From Comamonadaceae bacterium UBA4962 (lineage in GTDB: Bacteria > Pseudomonadota > Gammaproteobacteria > Burkholderiales > Burkholderiaceae_C): 64,000 bases of DNA. Shown here piece after piece: positions 41,979 through 51,305 of the stretch. The stretch is from positions 1 to 64,000 of the forward strand of contig DHAE01000001.1 of NCBI GenBank assembly GCA_002397315.1. The letters are read 5' to 3'. Made by a program: the position numbers and the translations under genes. How positions within the stretch are numbered: position 1 is the stretch's first letter; every line of letters begins with the position of its first letter. The notes below the pieces were generated by a model. That model ran no database searches. It was not told where the DNA came from and was given only the letters and a program-made list of their open reading frames with translations.

Positions 41979-43370
41979 ATGAGCGACGTTCTCTCCCCCA
42001 CGAAAACACCCAAAGTCGGGTTCGTGAGCCTCGGCTGCCCGAAGGCCCTCACGGATTCCGAACTGATCCTCACGCAGCTGAGCGCCGAGGGCTACCAGAC
42101 TTCCAAGACCTTCGAGGGCGCTGACCTCGTCATCGTCAACACCTGCGGCTTCATCGACGATGCGGTGAAGGAAAGCCTCGACACCATCGGCGAGGCCCTG
42201 GCCGAGAACGGCAAGGTGATCGTCACCGGCTGCCTGGGCGCGCGCGCGGGCGAGGGCGGCGGCAACCTGGTGCGGGAGATGCACCCGAGCGTGCTGGCCG
42301 TCACGGGCCCGCACGCCACGCAGGAGGTGATGGACGCCGTCCACCAGAACCTGCCCAAGCCGCACGATCCGTTCATCGACCTCGTGCCCGGCAATTTCGG
42401 CGTGGCGGGTATCAAGCTCACGCCCAAGCACTACGCGTACCTCAAGATCAGCGAGGGCTGCAACCACCGCTGCACCTTCTGCATCATCCCCTCGATGCGC
42501 GGCGACCTGGTCTCGCGCCCCGTGGGCGACGTGCTGAGCGAGGCGAGGGCGCTCTTCGAGGGCGGTGTGAAGGAACTGCTGGTGATCAGCCAGGACACGT
42601 CGGCCTACGGCGTGGACGTGAAATACCGTACCGGCTTCTGGGACGGCAAGCCCGTGAAGACACGCATGCTGGAGCTGGTGCAGACGCTGGGTGAGATCGC
42701 CGAGCCCTACGGCGCCTGGGTGCGCCTGCACTACGTGTACCCGTATCCGAGCGTGGACGAGGTGATCCCGTTCATGGCCACGGGCAAGATCCTGCCCTAC
42801 CTGGACGTGCCGTTCCAGCACAGCCACCCCGACGTGCTCAAACGCATGAAGCGCCCGGCGAGCGGCGAGCGCAACCTGGAGCGCATCCAGCGCTGGCGCG
42901 AAGCCTGCCCGGAGCTGGTGGTGCGCAGCACCTTCATCGCCGGCTTCCCGGGCGAGACGGAGGAGGAGTTCCAGCACCTGCTCGATTTCCTGCGCGAGGC
43001 GCAGATCGACCGCGCGGGCTGCTTCGCCTACAGCGACGTGAACGGCGCCGTGGCCAACGAACTGCCCGGCATGCTGCCGATGGAAGTGCGCGAGGAGCGC
43101 CGCGCGCGCTTCATGGCCGTGGCCGAAGAGGTGTCCATCGAGCGCCTGCGCCGCCGCGTGGGCGCGACCATGCAGGTGCTGGTGGACCACGCTCCGGCGC
43201 TGGGCCGCAAGGGCGGCCGGGGCCGCAGCTATGCCGATGCGCCCGAGATCGACGGCGTGGTGCACCTGCTGCCACCGGAGAAGATCAGCAAGCAACTCAA
43301 GGTGGGCGAGTTCACGCGCGCGCAGATCGTGGGCGTGCAGGGCCACGACTTGGTCGCAAGACCGATCTAG
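41979..43370 (+). CDS. rimO: Ribosomal protein S12 methylthiotransferase RimO
   Basis: A 463-residue radical-SAM enzyme that adds a methylthio group to Asp of ribosomal protein S12. The N-terminal UPF0004 domain has cysteines in GFVSLGCPKALTDSE, IVNTCGF and VTGCLGARAG. The radical-SAM cluster is SEGCNHRCTFCIIPSMRG. IAGFPGETEEEFQHLLDF and the TRAM domain (EIDGVVHLLPPEKISKQLKVGEFTRAQIVG) follow. The ATG at 41979 matches family length. A repeated-type extragenic element lies directly after its stop. Confidence 0.96.
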   Translation: MSDVLSPTKTPKVGFVSLGCPKALTDSELILTQLSAEGYQTSKTFEGADLVIVNTCGFIDDAVKESLDTIGEALAENGKVIVTGCLGARAGEGGGNLVREMHPSVLAVTGPHATQEVMDAVHQNLPKPHDPFIDLVPGNFGVAGIKLTPKHYAYLKISEGCNHRCTFCIIPSMRGDLVSRPVGDVLSEARALFEGGVKELLVISQDTSAYGVDVKYRTGFWDGKPVKTRMLELVQTLGEIAEPYGAWVRLHYVYPYPSVDEVIPFMATGKILPYLDVPFQHSHPDVLKRMKRPASGERNLERIQRWREACPELVVRSTFIAGFPGETEEEFQHLLDFLREAQIDRAGCFAYSDVNGAVANELPGMLPMEVREERRARFMAVAEEVSIERLRRRVGATMQVLVDHAPALGRKGGRGRSYADAPEIDGVVHLLPPEKISKQLKVGEFTRAQIVGVQGHDLVARPI

Positions 43371-43480
43371 GCTTCCCCCCCTGAGTCGCCTTCGGCGCCT
43401 TCCCCCCCCAAGGGGGACGCCGCCAGTGGCCCGGCAGAGCCGGTTCCACGGCGTCTGCTGGCGTGGCCTGCTCCGCGGCC
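43371..43480. repeat. Extragenic palindromic element, Comamonadaceae type
   Basis: The C-tract followed by CTGAGTCGCCTTCGGCGCC, a CCCCCC/GGGGG hairpin and GACGCCGCCAGTGG is an intergenic repeat I recall from many Acidovorax-like genomes. It starts at the rimO stop. Only one copy is seen in the window, so this rests on recollection. Confidence 0.5.
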
Positions 43481-43665
43481 ATCTGAACGGTGAGGCCGTG
43501 TCGGGTTCATGCGCCTTGCCCTGTGCATTTCTCATCCCAAGAGCGCCGAGCCGCCGGCGGGTGATTCAAATACCCCGGTGTCCGGCCTCCGGGGTGGCGA
43601 GTCCGCTATCCAAGAGATAGCAACTTTTGCCGCACGGACGCCCGCCGCCTGCATAAGATCGCGGC
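43481..43665. other. Spacer between the extragenic element and mntH
   Basis: It holds CCCCGG/CCGGGG-type short palindromes near 43572-43595 and a short A/T-rich piece before mntH. No recognisable riboswitch or MntR/Fur box is seen. Confidence 0.4.
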
Positions 43666-44988
43666 ATGTTCTTCCCGCTGCCGCGCACCGCCACCGCTCC
43701 GTTCTGCCCTTCGGAGGTGAAGGGCTCCGTCCGCATCGATCCCGGCCTGCCGTTCCACAGGAAGCTGCTGCGGTACGCAGGGCCGGGGCTGTTGGTGTCC
43801 GTGGGCTACATGGATCCGGGCAATTGGGCGACCGACATCGAGGCGGGATCGCGGTTCGGCTACGGGCTGCTGTTCGTCGTGCTGCTGGCCAGCCTGGCGG
43901 CGATGCTGCTGCAGACGCTGTGCGTGCGGCTCGGGCTGGTGGCGCAGAAGGATCTGGCGCAGCTGTGCCGCGAGCGCTACGGGCCCGCAGCCAACCGCTT
44001 CCTGTGGGCGGGGGCCGAGCTGGCGATCATCGCCTGCGATCTGGCCGAGGTGCTGGGCGGCGCGCTGGCACTGCACCTGCTGTTCGGGGTGTCGATTCCC
44101 GTGGGCATCGGCATCACCGCGTTCGATACGCTCCTGGTGCTGGGCCTGCAGGGCGCGGGGTTCCGGCGGGTGGAGGCGATCGTGCTGGGGCTGGTGGGGA
44201 CGATCGCGGCCTGTTTCGCGGTGGAACTGGCCTTCGCCCAGCCGCTGTGGTCCGAGGTGGCGATCGGCTTCGCGCCCAGCCTGGACCGCCTGCAGCAGCC
44301 GGGCGCGCTGTACCTGGCCATCGGCATCGTGGGGGCCACGGTGATGCCGCACAACCTCTACCTGCATTCGTCCGTGGTGCAGACCCGGCTGGTGGAGGAC
44401 AGCGACGCCGGCCGCCGCGAGGCGATCCGCTTCTGCACGCTGGATGCGGTGGTTTCGCTGTCGCTGGCGCTGCTGGTGAACGCCGCCATCATGGTGCTGG
44501 CCGCGAGCGCCTTCCACGACCACGGCCGCCAGGACGTGGCCGACATCGCGGACGCCTACCGCCTGATCGAGCCGCTGGTCGGCAGCGCGCTGGCGGCCAC
44601 GCTGTTCGGCATCGCGCTGCTCGCGTCGGGCCAGAGTTCGACCTTCACCGGCACGATCGCCGGGCAGATCGTGATGGAAGGCTTCCTGGACTTGAAGATC
44701 CCCTGTTGGCAGCGGCGCCTCATCACGCGCGTGCTGGCGCTGGTGCCGGCACTGGTGGGCGTTTGGTGGCTGGGCGACGACGGCGTGGGCAAGATGCTGG
44801 TGCTGAGCCAGGTGGTGCTGAGCTTCCAGCTACCGTTCGCGATGTGGCCGCTGATCCGCTTCACGAGCGATCGCTCGCTGATGAAAGGGTTCGCGAACGG
44901 GCGCACGGTGCGGGTGCTGGCGTGGGCGCTGTTCGCGGTGATCTCGGTGGCCAACGTCTGGCTGGTGGGGGCGGTGCTGGTGGGGTGA
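43666..44988 (+). CDS. mntH: Nramp-family divalent metal transporter MntH
   Basis: A 440-residue proton-coupled manganese/iron importer with about eleven helices. The metal-site motif DPGN is in GYMDPGNWATDIEAG (helix 1) and the second in ATVMPHNLYLHSSVVQTR (helix 6; MPH). SSTFTGTIAGQIVMEGFL carries the family's transport signature. QLPFAMWPLIRFTSDRSLMG-like segment appears near the end. Length is normal. The start follows MFFPLPRTATAP, a hydrophilic N-terminus. No adjacent MntR gene. Confidence 0.93.
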   Translation: MFFPLPRTATAPFCPSEVKGSVRIDPGLPFHRKLLRYAGPGLLVSVGYMDPGNWATDIEAGSRFGYGLLFVVLLASLAAMLLQTLCVRLGLVAQKDLAQLCRERYGPAANRFLWAGAELAIIACDLAEVLGGALALHLLFGVSIPVGIGITAFDTLLVLGLQGAGFRRVEAIVLGLVGTIAACFAVELAFAQPLWSEVAIGFAPSLDRLQQPGALYLAIGIVGATVMPHNLYLHSSVVQTRLVEDSDAGRREAIRFCTLDAVVSLSLALLVNAAIMVLAASAFHDHGRQDVADIADAYRLIEPLVGSALAATLFGIALLASGQSSTFTGTIAGQIVMEGFLDLKIPCWQRRLITRVLALVPALVGVWWLGDDGVGKMLVLSQVVLSFQLPFAMWPLIRFTSDRSLMKGFANGRTVRVLAWALFAVISVANVWLVGAVLVG

Positions 44989-45101
44989 GACGGCGGCCGC
45001 ATACGCAATTCCACGGAAGGATTTCGCGAACGGTTGAGCTCTAATCCCGGGGTTACCACTTATGGACGTGCGCACATGTCTGCCCGCACTTCTGTCTCCC
45101 C

Positions 45102-46421
45102 ATGACCTCTTCCCTCCGATCCTCCATGGCCGCTTCCAGCAGCGAAGCGGCCCCTGCCGCGCCCGCGCAATCCAAGGTGGGCACCGTCCTGCGCGTGACG
45201 GGCGGCAACTTCATGGAGATGTTCGACTTCTTCCTGTTCGGCTTCTACGCCACGCAGATCTCCAAGGCGTTCTTCCCCGCGGGCGACGAGTTCGCCTCGC
45301 TCATGCTGACGTTCATGACGTTCGGCGCGGGCTTCCTGATGCGCCCGCTGGGCGCCGTCTTCCTGGGCGCGTACGTCGACCGCGTCGGCCGTCGCCAGGG
45401 CCTGATCGTGACGCTCGCGCTGATGGCGCTGGGCACGCTGCTCATCGCCTGCGTGCCGGGCTACGCCACCATCGGCCTCGCGGCGCCGCTGCTGGTGCTG
45501 GTCGGCCGGCTGCTGCAGGGCTTCTCGGCCGGCGTGGAGCTGGGCGGCGTGTCGGTGTACCTGGCCGAAATGGCGACGCCGGGCCGCAAGGGCTTCTACG
45601 TGAGCTGGCAGTCGGCCAGCCAGCAGGTGGCGATCATCGTCGCGGCGGCGCTGGGCTACTGGCTCAACGTGACCTTCATGCCGCAGGAGATCGCCGATTT
45701 CTACTGGCGCCTGCCGTTCTTCGTGGGCTGCCTGATCGTGCCGGTGCTGTTCGTCATCCGCCGCTCGCTGCAGGAGACGGAAGAGTTCAAGGCGCGCAAG
45801 CACCGCCCGTCCACGCGCGAGATCTTCCGCTCCATCGTCTCCAACTGGGGGCTGGTGATCGCGGGGATGATGATGGTGTCGATGACGACCGTGTCGTTCT
45901 ACCTCATCACCGTCTACACGCCCACGTTCGGCAAGAGCGTGCTGCACCTGAGCACCACCGATGCGCTGGTGGTGACGCTGTGCGTGGCGCTCTCCAACTT
46001 CTTCTGGCTGCCGGTGATGGGCGCGCTCTCCGACCGCGTGGGCCGCAAGCCGCTGCTGGTGGCCTTCACGGTGCTGACCATCCTCACCGCCTACCCGGCC
46101 CTCAAGTGGCTGGTGGCCGCGCCGGACTTCGTGCGCATGCTGGAGGTCGAGCTGTGGCTGTCGTTCCTCTACGCGAGCTACAACGGCGCGATGGTGGTGG
46201 CGCTCACGGAGGTGATGCCGGTGGACGTGCGCACCGTGGGCTTCTCGCTGGCCTACAGCCTCGCCACCGCGGTGTTCGGCGGCTTCACGCCGGCCGTCGC
46301 CACGGGTCTGATCGAATGGTCGGGCGACAAGGCCGCGCCGGGCTGGTGGATGACGGCGGCGGCGGTCTGCGGTCTGCTCGCGACGCTGCGGCTGTACCGC
46401 CGGGCTGCCGCGCGGCGTTGA
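45102..46421 (+). CDS. MFS citrate/tricarballylate-type proton symporter
   Basis: A 439-residue major facilitator with twelve helices. NFMEMFDFFLFGFYATQISKAFFP at helix 1 and RPLGAVFLGAYVDRVGRRQGL (loop 2-3 motif) are typical of the metabolite:H+ symporter family (CitA, TcuC). RLLQGFSAGVELGGVSVYLAEMATPGRKGFYVSWQSASQQ and LSDRVGRKPLLVAF are strong CitA/TcuC segments. Substrate is probably citrate or tricarballylate. The N-terminus is Ala/Ser-rich. Monocistronic. Confidence 0.9.
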   Translation: MTSSLRSSMAASSSEAAPAAPAQSKVGTVLRVTGGNFMEMFDFFLFGFYATQISKAFFPAGDEFASLMLTFMTFGAGFLMRPLGAVFLGAYVDRVGRRQGLIVTLALMALGTLLIACVPGYATIGLAAPLLVLVGRLLQGFSAGVELGGVSVYLAEMATPGRKGFYVSWQSASQQVAIIVAAALGYWLNVTFMPQEIADFYWRLPFFVGCLIVPVLFVIRRSLQETEEFKARKHRPSTREIFRSIVSNWGLVIAGMMMVSMTTVSFYLITVYTPTFGKSVLHLSTTDALVVTLCVALSNFFWLPVMGALSDRVGRKPLLVAFTVLTILTAYPALKWLVAAPDFVRMLEVELWLSFLYASYNGAMVVALTEVMPVDVRTVGFSLAYSLATAVFGGFTPAVATGLIEWSGDKAAPGWWMTAAAVCGLLATLRLYRRAAARR

Positions 46422-46461
46422 CGGCAGGGTCGGCGGCGCCGGCCTCGGCGCGGGCGTGCCC

Positions 46462-47415
46462 TTACCGCAGTTCGGGCCGCAGACGCACGGCCACGCACAC
46501 GCCCGCGACCAGCAGCCCGATTCCCAGCAGGGTGGCGCCGCCTGGCCAGGTGCCGCGCAGCAGGAAGGCATAGAGCAGCGCGGCCAGGGTTTCGAAGACG
46601 ATGAGCTGCCCGACCAGCGCGGTGGGCAGCCGTTGGCTGGCCGCATTCCAGCACAGCGTGCCCAGCCAAGAGGACAACAGGCCGATCGTCGTCATCAGGC
46701 CCACGAAGGCCCAGGGGCGCGGGCCCAGGGGCTCCACGCTGGCCGGCGTGGCGGCGAAAGCGAAGCTCCAGGCGAGATAGGCGCCATAGCCCAGCAAGGC
46801 GAGGGGCAGGGTCACGAGCCCCTGGGCCGTGGCCCAGGCCCGTGCGCCGCGATCCGCATGGGCCCGCATCCAGTCGCCGTTGCGCAGCGGGTACCAGGTC
46901 CAGCATGCCACCGCGCCGATCGCCAGCAGACCGCCCCACAGGTAGCTGCCGCGTTCTGCCGGCGAAGCTCCCGAAAGGGCTGCCATTTCCGCGTGATGGA
47001 CGCTGGCGATGCCTCCCAGGATCGCCAGCAGGGCCGGTGCGAGCCGACGCCATGGCAGGCGCCCGTCGCGGGCATGGTTGCGCAGATTGGCGGCGATCGC
47101 GATGACCACCGGCAGCGTGCCGATGACCATGGTCGGCAGGGGAGCGCCCGCACGCTGAATCGCGCTGGAGAGCAGCAGGTAGTACAGAAAGTTGCCGACT
47201 GCCGAGAGCTTGAGGGCTTCGGTCCAATCGGCGCGCGTGAGCCGCCGCAGTTCGGCGCGGTCCCACCAGGCGAGCGGCAGCGTGATCAGCCCGAAAGCCA
47301 CGTACCGGCCCAGGGTATGGAGCACGGGCGGATATTCCGGCAGCAGAAGCGGCCCCACGAACACCAGTCCCCACATCAGCCCCGCCATCAGGGCGAATGC
47401 CACGCCTGCACCCAT
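46462..47415 (-). CDS. EamA/DMT-family transporter
   Basis: A 317-residue ten-helix drug/metabolite transporter. The first EamA repeat starts GVAFALMAGLMWGLVFVGP, and the second starts GGLLAIGAVACWTWYPLRNGDW. ASQRLPTALVGQLIVFETLAALLYAFLLRG is the conserved end. The substrate is unknown; relatives export amino acids or purines. The start MGAGVAF (47415) has AAGGAAGG upstream. An AraC regulator lies upstream in the same orientation and could control it. Confidence 0.85.
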   Translation of the reverse strand: MGAGVAFALMAGLMWGLVFVGPLLLPEYPPVLHTLGRYVAFGLITLPLAWWDRAELRRLTRADWTEALKLSAVGNFLYYLLLSSAIQRAGAPLPTMVIGTLPVVIAIAANLRNHARDGRLPWRRLAPALLAILGGIASVHHAEMAALSGASPAERGSYLWGGLLAIGAVACWTWYPLRNGDWMRAHADRGARAWATAQGLVTLPLALLGYGAYLAWSFAFAATPASVEPLGPRPWAFVGLMTTIGLLSSWLGTLCWNAASQRLPTALVGQLIVFETLAALLYAFLLRGTWPGGATLLGIGLLVAGVCVAVRLRPELR

Positions 47416-47515
47416 CGATCGTCCTTCCTTGCGATACCGTCGCATCGGTCCGCATGGTGGCTCTAACGTTCGCGCCTGTCTTGTACCAGCTTGCTCTCGC
47501 GGCGGATTCGTGCGG

Positions 47516-48343
47516 TCAGCGCACCTGTCGCTGGTAGCGGCCCGGGGAGACGCCGTAGCGGATCGCGAACGCCCGGGTCAGGTGCGCCTGATCGGTGAGA
47601 CCGGTGGCCACGGCCACTTCGGCGGCCCGCACACCCTGCGCCAGCAGTTCTTTGGCCCGTGCGAGCCGCAGGGCCATCAGCATCTGGTGCGGCGTGACGT
47701 GGTACTGCGCCTTGAATTTGCGCTGAAAGTGGAAGGGGCTCAGTTCCGCCACCGCCGCCAGGTCGGCCAGGGCGAGGCGCTCGTGCAGCAATGCGCGCAT
47801 GCAATCGATGACCGGCCCCAGGCGTGCCGCCGCGCCATCGCGCGGGCCCCCCGGGCCCGTGCGGGCCAGCGGGCGCAAACCCGCCAGAAAATCCAGCAGC
47901 AGACCGTCGACCTGCAAAGAGTCATCGCTGTGCCACATCTGCCGGTGCAGCGATACCAGGTGCCGTGCCAGCGCTGGATGGCGGGCCTCCACCACCTCGC
48001 CGAACCACCAGTGCGCCTCGCCGGTGAGCGCGTCGATCAGCGCCGGATCGAGGTACAGCATGCGGTAGCGCCATCCGCCTGCGGTTTCGGCACGCCCGGT
48101 GTGCAGCACATCGGGATGCATCGCCACGATGGATTGCGGTGCGGCGAGATGGTCGGTGCCGCGGTAGCGGAACCGCTCGACGCCTGCCTCGATGACGCCC
48201 AGCCCGTAGGCCTGGTGCGCATGTGGCTCGAACGCATGCTGTACGAGCCGCGCCCTGTACAGCTCCGCGCCCGGCCGGCCCGCCACGCGCCGGAATTCGG
48301 CATGGTCTGCAGGAGCGCCGGGCGGCACGGGTGGGGAGAGCAT
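47516..48343 (-). CDS. AraC-family transcriptional regulator
   Basis: A 275-residue protein with an N-terminal cupin-like sensor (FEPHAHQAYGLGVIEAGVERFRYRG, IVAMHPDVLHTGRA) and a C-terminal double helix-turn-helix (LALADLAAVAELSPFHFQRKFKAQ and RAAEVAVATGLTDQAHLTRAFAIRYGVSPGRYQRQ). The start at 48343 (MLSPP) is preferred because an upstream ATG at 48373 lies next to the efp terminator hairpin. This AraC class often accompanies an EamA or LysE exporter, as here. Confidence 0.88.
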   Translation of the reverse strand: MLSPPVPPGAPADHAEFRRVAGRPGAELYRARLVQHAFEPHAHQAYGLGVIEAGVERFRYRGTDHLAAPQSIVAMHPDVLHTGRAETAGGWRYRMLYLDPALIDALTGEAHWWFGEVVEARHPALARHLVSLHRQMWHSDDSLQVDGLLLDFLAGLRPLARTGPGGPRDGAAARLGPVIDCMRALLHERLALADLAAVAELSPFHFQRKFKAQYHVTPHQMLMALRLARAKELLAQGVRAAEVAVATGLTDQAHLTRAFAIRYGVSPGRYQRQVR

Positions 48344-48375
48344 GCCCGGGAGTCTAATGTGCAGCCCGGCCATGG

Positions 48376-48411
48376 AAAAAGGGCACGGACTTTCAGGCCC
48401 GTGCCCTTTTT
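48376..48411. terminator. Bidirectional terminator after efp
   Basis: GGGCACGG (48381-48388) pairs with CCGTGCCC (48399-48406), with five As before and five Ts after. On the minus strand it ends the efp transcript. Confidence 0.9.
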
Positions 48412-48454
48412 CTGCGGTCGCAGGAACGCTCGCCGCCCGGAGGCGGCCCGGCGA

Positions 48455-49009
48455 TCAGACGCGCTTGCGGTATTCGCCCGTACGCGTGTCGATTTCGATC
48501 TTGTCGCCCTGGCTGACGAACAGCGGTACAGGCACTTCGAAACCGGTGGCGATCTTGGCGGGCTTGAGCACCTTGCCGGACGTGTCGCCCTTGACGGCGG
48601 GTTCCGTCCAGGTGATCTCGCGCTCGACGCTGGTGGGCAGCTCGACCGAGATGGCCTTGCCGTCGTAGAACACCACTTCGAGGGACATGCCGTCTTCCAG
48701 GTAGTTCAGCGCGTCGCCCATGTTCTCGGCTTCGACTTCGTACTGGTTGTATTCGGTGTCCATGCAGACGTACATCGGGTCCGCGAAGTACGAGTACGTG
48801 CATTCCTTCTTGTCGAGGATCACGTTGTCGATCTTGTCGTCGGCCTTGTAGACGTTTTCGGTGCCGAAGTTGCCGATCAGGCTCTTGAGCTTCATGCGCA
48901 CGGTGGCGGCGCCGCGGCCGCCGCGGGCGTATTCGGTCTTCAGGACGACCATCGGGTCCTTGCCGTGCATGATCACGTTGCCGGCGCGGATTTCTTGAGC
49001 GATTTTCAT
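48455..49009 (-). CDS. efp: Elongation factor P
   Basis: A 184-residue three-domain translation factor that rescues ribosomes stalled at polyproline. The start MKIAQEIRAG gives Arg32 at the tip loop (YARGGRGAATVR). An arginine here marks the EarP-rhamnosylated type rather than the lysine type modified by EpmA/EpmB. OB-fold signatures GNFGTENVYKADDKIDNV and EVPVPLFVSQGDKIEIDTRTGEYRKRV are intact. earP, the modifying enzyme, is directly upstream on the same strand. Confidence 0.97.
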   Translation of the reverse strand: MKIAQEIRAGNVIMHGKDPMVVLKTEYARGGRGAATVRMKLKSLIGNFGTENVYKADDKIDNVILDKKECTYSYFADPMYVCMDTEYNQYEVEAENMGDALNYLEDGMSLEVVFYDGKAISVELPTSVEREITWTEPAVKGDTSGKVLKPAKIATGFEVPVPLFVSQGDKIEIDTRTGEYRKRV

Positions 49010-49180
49010 AGCAGATTTGCCTGGGTTGGGGCCGCTCAACGCACCGGAGCGCCCTGCCGAGCCGGGCAGCGAGGCGCGGCGGATATGGCGAGGGCGCCGG
49101 GCATGTTCCGCGGCGGGGGATGCGCCGGCCGCACGCTTTTGCCAAGCGTGCCGGCCCATGAAGGCGCAAAACCCCGGATT

Positions 49181-50290
49181 TTAGCTTTTTTCCCGCACGA
49201 ACCCGAGCAGCTGCGTCACGAGGTCGTCCTGGGCGAGCAGCCGCGAGCGCGCCGCCTGCACGCAGCCGCGCCAGTCCGCCAGCGTGGAAGGGTGCAGGGG
49301 CGGCACGGCGGCATCGGTGTTGTCGATGCCGTTCCAGGCGTGGTGGAAGCGCCGCAGCGACGCCGGCGCCTGCAGCCAGTCGAGGAAGGCGTCGAGCTTG
49401 GCGTGGTGGGCACCGTCGTCCTGCGGATAGATGTGCCAGACGAAGGGCTGGCCGGCCCAGAGCGCCCGCACCAGAGAATCCTCGCCGCGCACGGCGTTCA
49501 GGTCGCAGGCGAGCAGCATGTCGTCGAACGCCGGCTGGGGGCAGGGCGCGAGGTAGGTGATGGGGAAGCCCGGCTCGGAAACGGCACTGGTGGAGCCGTC
49601 TTGCAGGACCGAACGCACGGCCGCCGTGGCGCGCCCCGGGGTGGCGAGCAGGTGCGCGTCGCCGCGCTCGGCGAGCCGGCCCAGCAGCGCCGGCAGCCCG
49701 GCGGGCTCGTAGCAGAAGAGCGAGACGGCGAAAGCCTCCGGCGCGATGCCGTGGCGCGCGCGCCAGCCGGCACGGTCGAACGCCGCCTGGCGCTCCGGTA
49801 GGTCGTTCTCGCGCAGCAGGCCGCCGGTGCGCTCCGTGAAGCCGGGGTAGAAGAACCAGCGCGTGCGGCCAGCGCCCGGGCCGGAGAAGAGGGGAGAGGG
49901 CAGGCGGTGGCTGCGCTCGACGTAGCCCTCCGCCGACAGGTATTCGAGGTTGATCCAGATCGGATGCTTGGCCTGCCCGTCCGCATCGGGGGGCGGCAGG
50001 CCGGCCAGGAAGCCTTCGGGCACGTCGCAGCCGAACGCCTCGACGAGCACGTCGCACGGCGAGGCGGCGACCGGGCCCGCGGGCCAGGGCAGCACCTCGA
50101 CGCCCGGCGCGCCCCGCGGCGCCATCCAGGCGAGGGCGGAGGCGTCGTCCGTCCACAGCCGCACGCGGTGGCCGAGCGCGCCCAACTGGGCCGCGAGGCG
50201 CCAGCAGACGCCGATGTCGCCGAAGTTGTCGATCACGCGGCAGAAGAGGTCCCAGGCGAGCGGGGCGGTGGTGTGCTTCGGGGCGTTCAT
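49181..50290 (-). CDS. earP: EF-P arginine rhamnosyltransferase EarP
   Basis: A 369-residue inverting glycosyltransferase that transfers rhamnose from dTDP-L-rhamnose onto Arg32 of EF-P. The N-terminal signature is WDLFCRVIDNFGDIGVCWRLA, in which Asp21 and Asp25 correspond to the pair essential in studied EarP. The C-terminal nucleotide-sugar pocket AVRGEDSLVRALWAGQPFVWHIYPQ is characteristic. Its start ATG overlaps the stop of the LysR gene (50287), so it may be translationally coupled to that regulator. efp lies 171 bases downstream. Confidence 0.95.
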   Translation of the reverse strand: MNAPKHTTAPLAWDLFCRVIDNFGDIGVCWRLAAQLGALGHRVRLWTDDASALAWMAPRGAPGVEVLPWPAGPVAASPCDVLVEAFGCDVPEGFLAGLPPPDADGQAKHPIWINLEYLSAEGYVERSHRLPSPLFSGPGAGRTRWFFYPGFTERTGGLLRENDLPERQAAFDRAGWRARHGIAPEAFAVSLFCYEPAGLPALLGRLAERGDAHLLATPGRATAAVRSVLQDGSTSAVSEPGFPITYLAPCPQPAFDDMLLACDLNAVRGEDSLVRALWAGQPFVWHIYPQDDGAHHAKLDAFLDWLQAPASLRRFHHAWNGIDNTDAAVPPLHPSTLADWRGCVQAARSRLLAQDDLVTQLLGFVREKS

Positions 50291-51192
50291 GCTGCGTCCT
50301 CCACAGCGGGGGCTTCGCGCAGGTGGTCCACCAACAGGCGCGCCACGCTGGAGAGCGCGTCGCCCGAGCGCACGCACAGCGCCAACTGGCGCCGCGCCCA
50401 GGGCTCCGCCAGCGCGACGGTGCGCAGCGGCAGGGTGCCGAGGTAGAGCCGCGCACTGCCGCGCGGCAGCACGCCCACGCCGAGGCCGGCCGACACCATG
50501 AGGCAGAGCGCGTCGTAGCTCGTCACCTGGATGCGCAGCCGCAGCGGCATCTCGGCCTCGGCCGCGGCGCGCGTCAGCAGGTTGTTGATCGCGCTGCCCG
50601 GGTGTACGCCCACGAAGTCGCAATCCAGCGCATCGGCCAGCCGCACGCTGCGCCGCCGCGCCAGGGCATGGCCCCGGGGCGCCACCAGCACGAGTTCGTC
50701 CTCCCGGTAGGGCAGCAGCGTGACGCGGTCGCCGTAGTTGCCGTGGTTGAGGATGCCGATGTCGGCCGCGTTCTCCGCGACCGAGCGGGCGATGGCGCTG
50801 CTGATCTGCTCCTCCAGCCGCACCTGCACCTGGGGGTGCGCCGCCATGAAGCGCTGCAGATCGCGCGGCAGGAACTGGGTGATGGCCGAGATGTTGGCCA
50901 CCACGCGCACCTGGCCGCGCACGCCGGCACGGTAGTCGCCCATCTGCGCGGCGATGCCGTCCAGGTCGTTGAGCACGCCGCGCGCCAGGTCGAGCAGCGC
51001 ATAGGCGGCGGCCGTGGGCTCGCTGCCGCGGTTGCTGCGCGCGAACAGGTCCACGCCGAGGGCATGCTCCAGTTCCGCGAGGCGCCGGCTGGCGGCCGAG
51101 GCGGCGATGTGCTCGCGCGCCGCCGCGCGGGCGATGGCGTTCTCTTCCATCACCGCCACGAAGAGGCGCAGGGACACGGGGTCGAGTTTCAT
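50287..51192 (-). CDS. LysR-type transcriptional regulator
   Basis: A 301-residue LysR protein. The N-terminus LDPVSLRLFVAVMEENAIARAAAREHIAASAASRRLAELEHALG is the winged helix. The effector domain spans VRVVANISAITQFLPRDLQRF to SAGLGVGVLPRGSARLYLG. It is divergent from the CoA-transferase operon at 51306 over 113 bases, so it most likely regulates that. Oddly, its last bases overlap the earP start by ATGA, placing a catabolic regulator in the same transcript as the EF-P modification gene. Confidence 0.88.
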   Translation of the reverse strand: MKLDPVSLRLFVAVMEENAIARAAAREHIAASAASRRLAELEHALGVDLFARSNRGSEPTAAAYALLDLARGVLNDLDGIAAQMGDYRAGVRGQVRVVANISAITQFLPRDLQRFMAAHPQVQVRLEEQISSAIARSVAENAADIGILNHGNYGDRVTLLPYREDELVLVAPRGHALARRRSVRLADALDCDFVGVHPGSAINNLLTRAAAEAEMPLRLRIQVTSYDALCLMVSAGLGVGVLPRGSARLYLGTLPLRTVALAEPWARRQLALCVRSGDALSSVARLLVDHLREAPAVEDAA

Positions 51193-51305
51193 GCCGGGGA
51201 TGGTAGCCGCCTGCCATGCCGGTTTGCGATGGCACCTTCTCGATTGGGCGTTTTGCGGCCGCGCCGGGGCTGGGCATGATGCGCGCTATGCAGGAGACAT
51301 CCCCC

